From positions 558,001-622,000 of the forward strand of contig VZRR01006749.1 of NCBI GenBank assembly GCA_013398015.1: a stretch of DNA of 64,000 bases, read 5' to 3'. Position numbers and translations under genes: made by a program. The DNA comes from Oreocharis arfaki. Taxonomy: Eukaryota; Chordata; Aves; Passeriformes; Paramythiidae. The notes beneath the pieces are model-generated. The model saw nothing but the letters and a program-made list of their open reading frames with translations. It ran no database searches and was not told where the DNA came from. Numbering within the stretch: position 1 is the stretch's first letter; each line of letters opens with the position of its first letter. This document shows, one piece after another, positions 62,664-64,000 of this stretch.

Positions 62664-64000
62664 TACAGTATGAAAAGTGTTTCACCTTCAGGGTAAAAAA
62701 ATGCTACTAATGTCAGTTGTTGTTACACTTAAAATAACCAGAAGGAATTTCACCTGGATGGGATCCATCCACAATCCATGACATTTGCATGAACCTTTTC
62801 CTCTTATTTCTGGTGTGCATGGATACACGTCAAATTTTAATTCACAGTGCATCCATGCCTTTTGTTTTAGAAGTACTATTATGCCTTAGATCAGTCATCA
62901 GGAAAAGGTGTCTATATTGATAACACATTTGCCTCTGAGATGCCACAGGATGTTCCAAGCCAGATTTCCTTTGAAGCCAGGCACCACTTTTATTATCAAA
63001 GCACGAAAAATAGCTCGCATTCATGACATCAACATGCAGCCAGCACACAATGCTGAGGGCTACAATGAGACTCCAGTTACATCACGTAAACCCGGAGGAG
63101 CTGTAGGCACTTTTGCTCCCATTCCTGGGGTACAGCTGTCCTGCCTCTGCACAGGTCCTGTGCCCCTGGGGCTGCCCTGCTGCCAAGAGGCGGCGCAGGA
63201 CCTGCAGCTGTGTCACCCTCCGGGCACAGGGCAGGCGGCCACCAGGGACACAGAGCTAAGGAGGGTGTCAGGATCGAAAAACACAGGCTGTCAGTTGTGA
63301 CCTTCTGCATTCATCGATCCCAAATTCAGCTGAATTCCTTTAAAATATCTGAGCCATCAGTGATGATGTCAGAAGGGTTCTGGCTCTAGGGATTCAGGGA
63401 CTGATTTTCCTGAGGTCTCCCCACCTCATTCTGGCTCCATGCTGGAGGTACAGAGGGAATGATTCAACACTCCTTCCTGCCAAACAGCTAAATTTCATCA
63501 AGATACAACAGAAAGGTATGTGAGTTTGCTTTGTAACCCTATTAGAGCTTACAGACCAGTTAGTTAGAAATACAAACTTTGTTCTTTGAATAACCTCAGC
63601 TTGAACTGAGTCCTGGAAGGACTATCTTTGAGTTAAGGTAATACAAAGCAATAAAGCTTCCTGAGAAAAGAAGACTGCCAAAGTTTAAGTGGTATATTTT
63701 ATGATCTGGATTATTGTCCATTGGGGAACTCAGATGAAAACACAGACTCATTTCATTTAGGTCTCTAGTTGTGATTTGAGCCATGATCCAAATTTCCAAT
63801 AAAAATACTCGAAGAGCAAAGCTAGTGCTTTATCCACTGCATACCAAGACTTACTGGCCCTTTCCTAAAAAATCACAGTAATCCAAGGTCAAATAATATG
63901 TGTGCAACGACTTGAATACTCCACAGAATTTCAGCTTCCACCATTTCTTCTCTTTCAGTAGTGCAAACCACATACAAAATGATGTACAGTGGGGTACATC
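62664..64000. other. No gene recognised
   Basis: Includes a GC-rich patch at 63080-63260 with a few CpG, within a 130-codon motif-free frame (62908-63300). No exon is supported. Confidence 0.55.

Overview
This 64 kb window looks like intergenic or intronic DNA from a bird. It is AT-rich and contains no gene that I can name. The best clue to the organism is a short LINE fragment at 46547-46642 with the avian CR1 3' end, including a 'gatgatcttt' stretch, 'ggtcccttccaaccca', and a terminal ATTCTATGATT. Repeat density is otherwise low. The remaining repeats are mostly microsatellites and very old amniote elements: a MIR-like SINE tail near 9.7 kb and two copies of palindromic 'ggccag/ggtcaaa...tttacac' type elements near 53.7 and 62.6 kb. 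I saw no bacterial, phage or plasmid signature. The long frames that do occur can be put down to chance or simple repeats, except for the two tracts below.

Layout. 1-5.6 kb: unique non-coding DNA ending in a purine tract with a G-quadruplex motif. 6.2-8.2 kb, minus strand: a broken coding-like tract of at least three pieces in shifting frames with internal stops; I do not recognise the protein. 8.2-30.4 kb: unique DNA with a MIR-like fragment, a GATA microsatellite, a 31 bp tandem duplication and a GT run. 30.4-30.7 kb, minus strand: a second coding-like frame, about 105 codons, also unrecognised. 30.7-46.5 kb: unique DNA with a small CpG-rich patch (32.5 kb), a perfect 16 bp hairpin (37.7 kb) and two short inverted repeats (40.1 and 40.45 kb). 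46.5-47.0 kb: a cluster of CR1, (ATT)12, an A-run and a strong minus-strand G-quadruplex motif. 47-64 kb: unique DNA with a 14-copy TCATC array, a 190 bp polypyrimidine tract with a 24 bp higher-order repeat, paired purine and pyrimidine microsatellites (60.2-60.4 kb) and the palindromic relic at 62.6 kb.

There is no operon, gene cluster or recognisable molecular system to reconstruct. The items most worth checking are the two unexplained minus-strand coding-like tracts (6.2-8.2 kb and 30.4-30.7 kb). After those come the structural DNA features: hairpins, G-quadruplex motifs and triplex-prone tracts. No homology search was possible, so statements about conservation or family are inference unless a motif is quoted.
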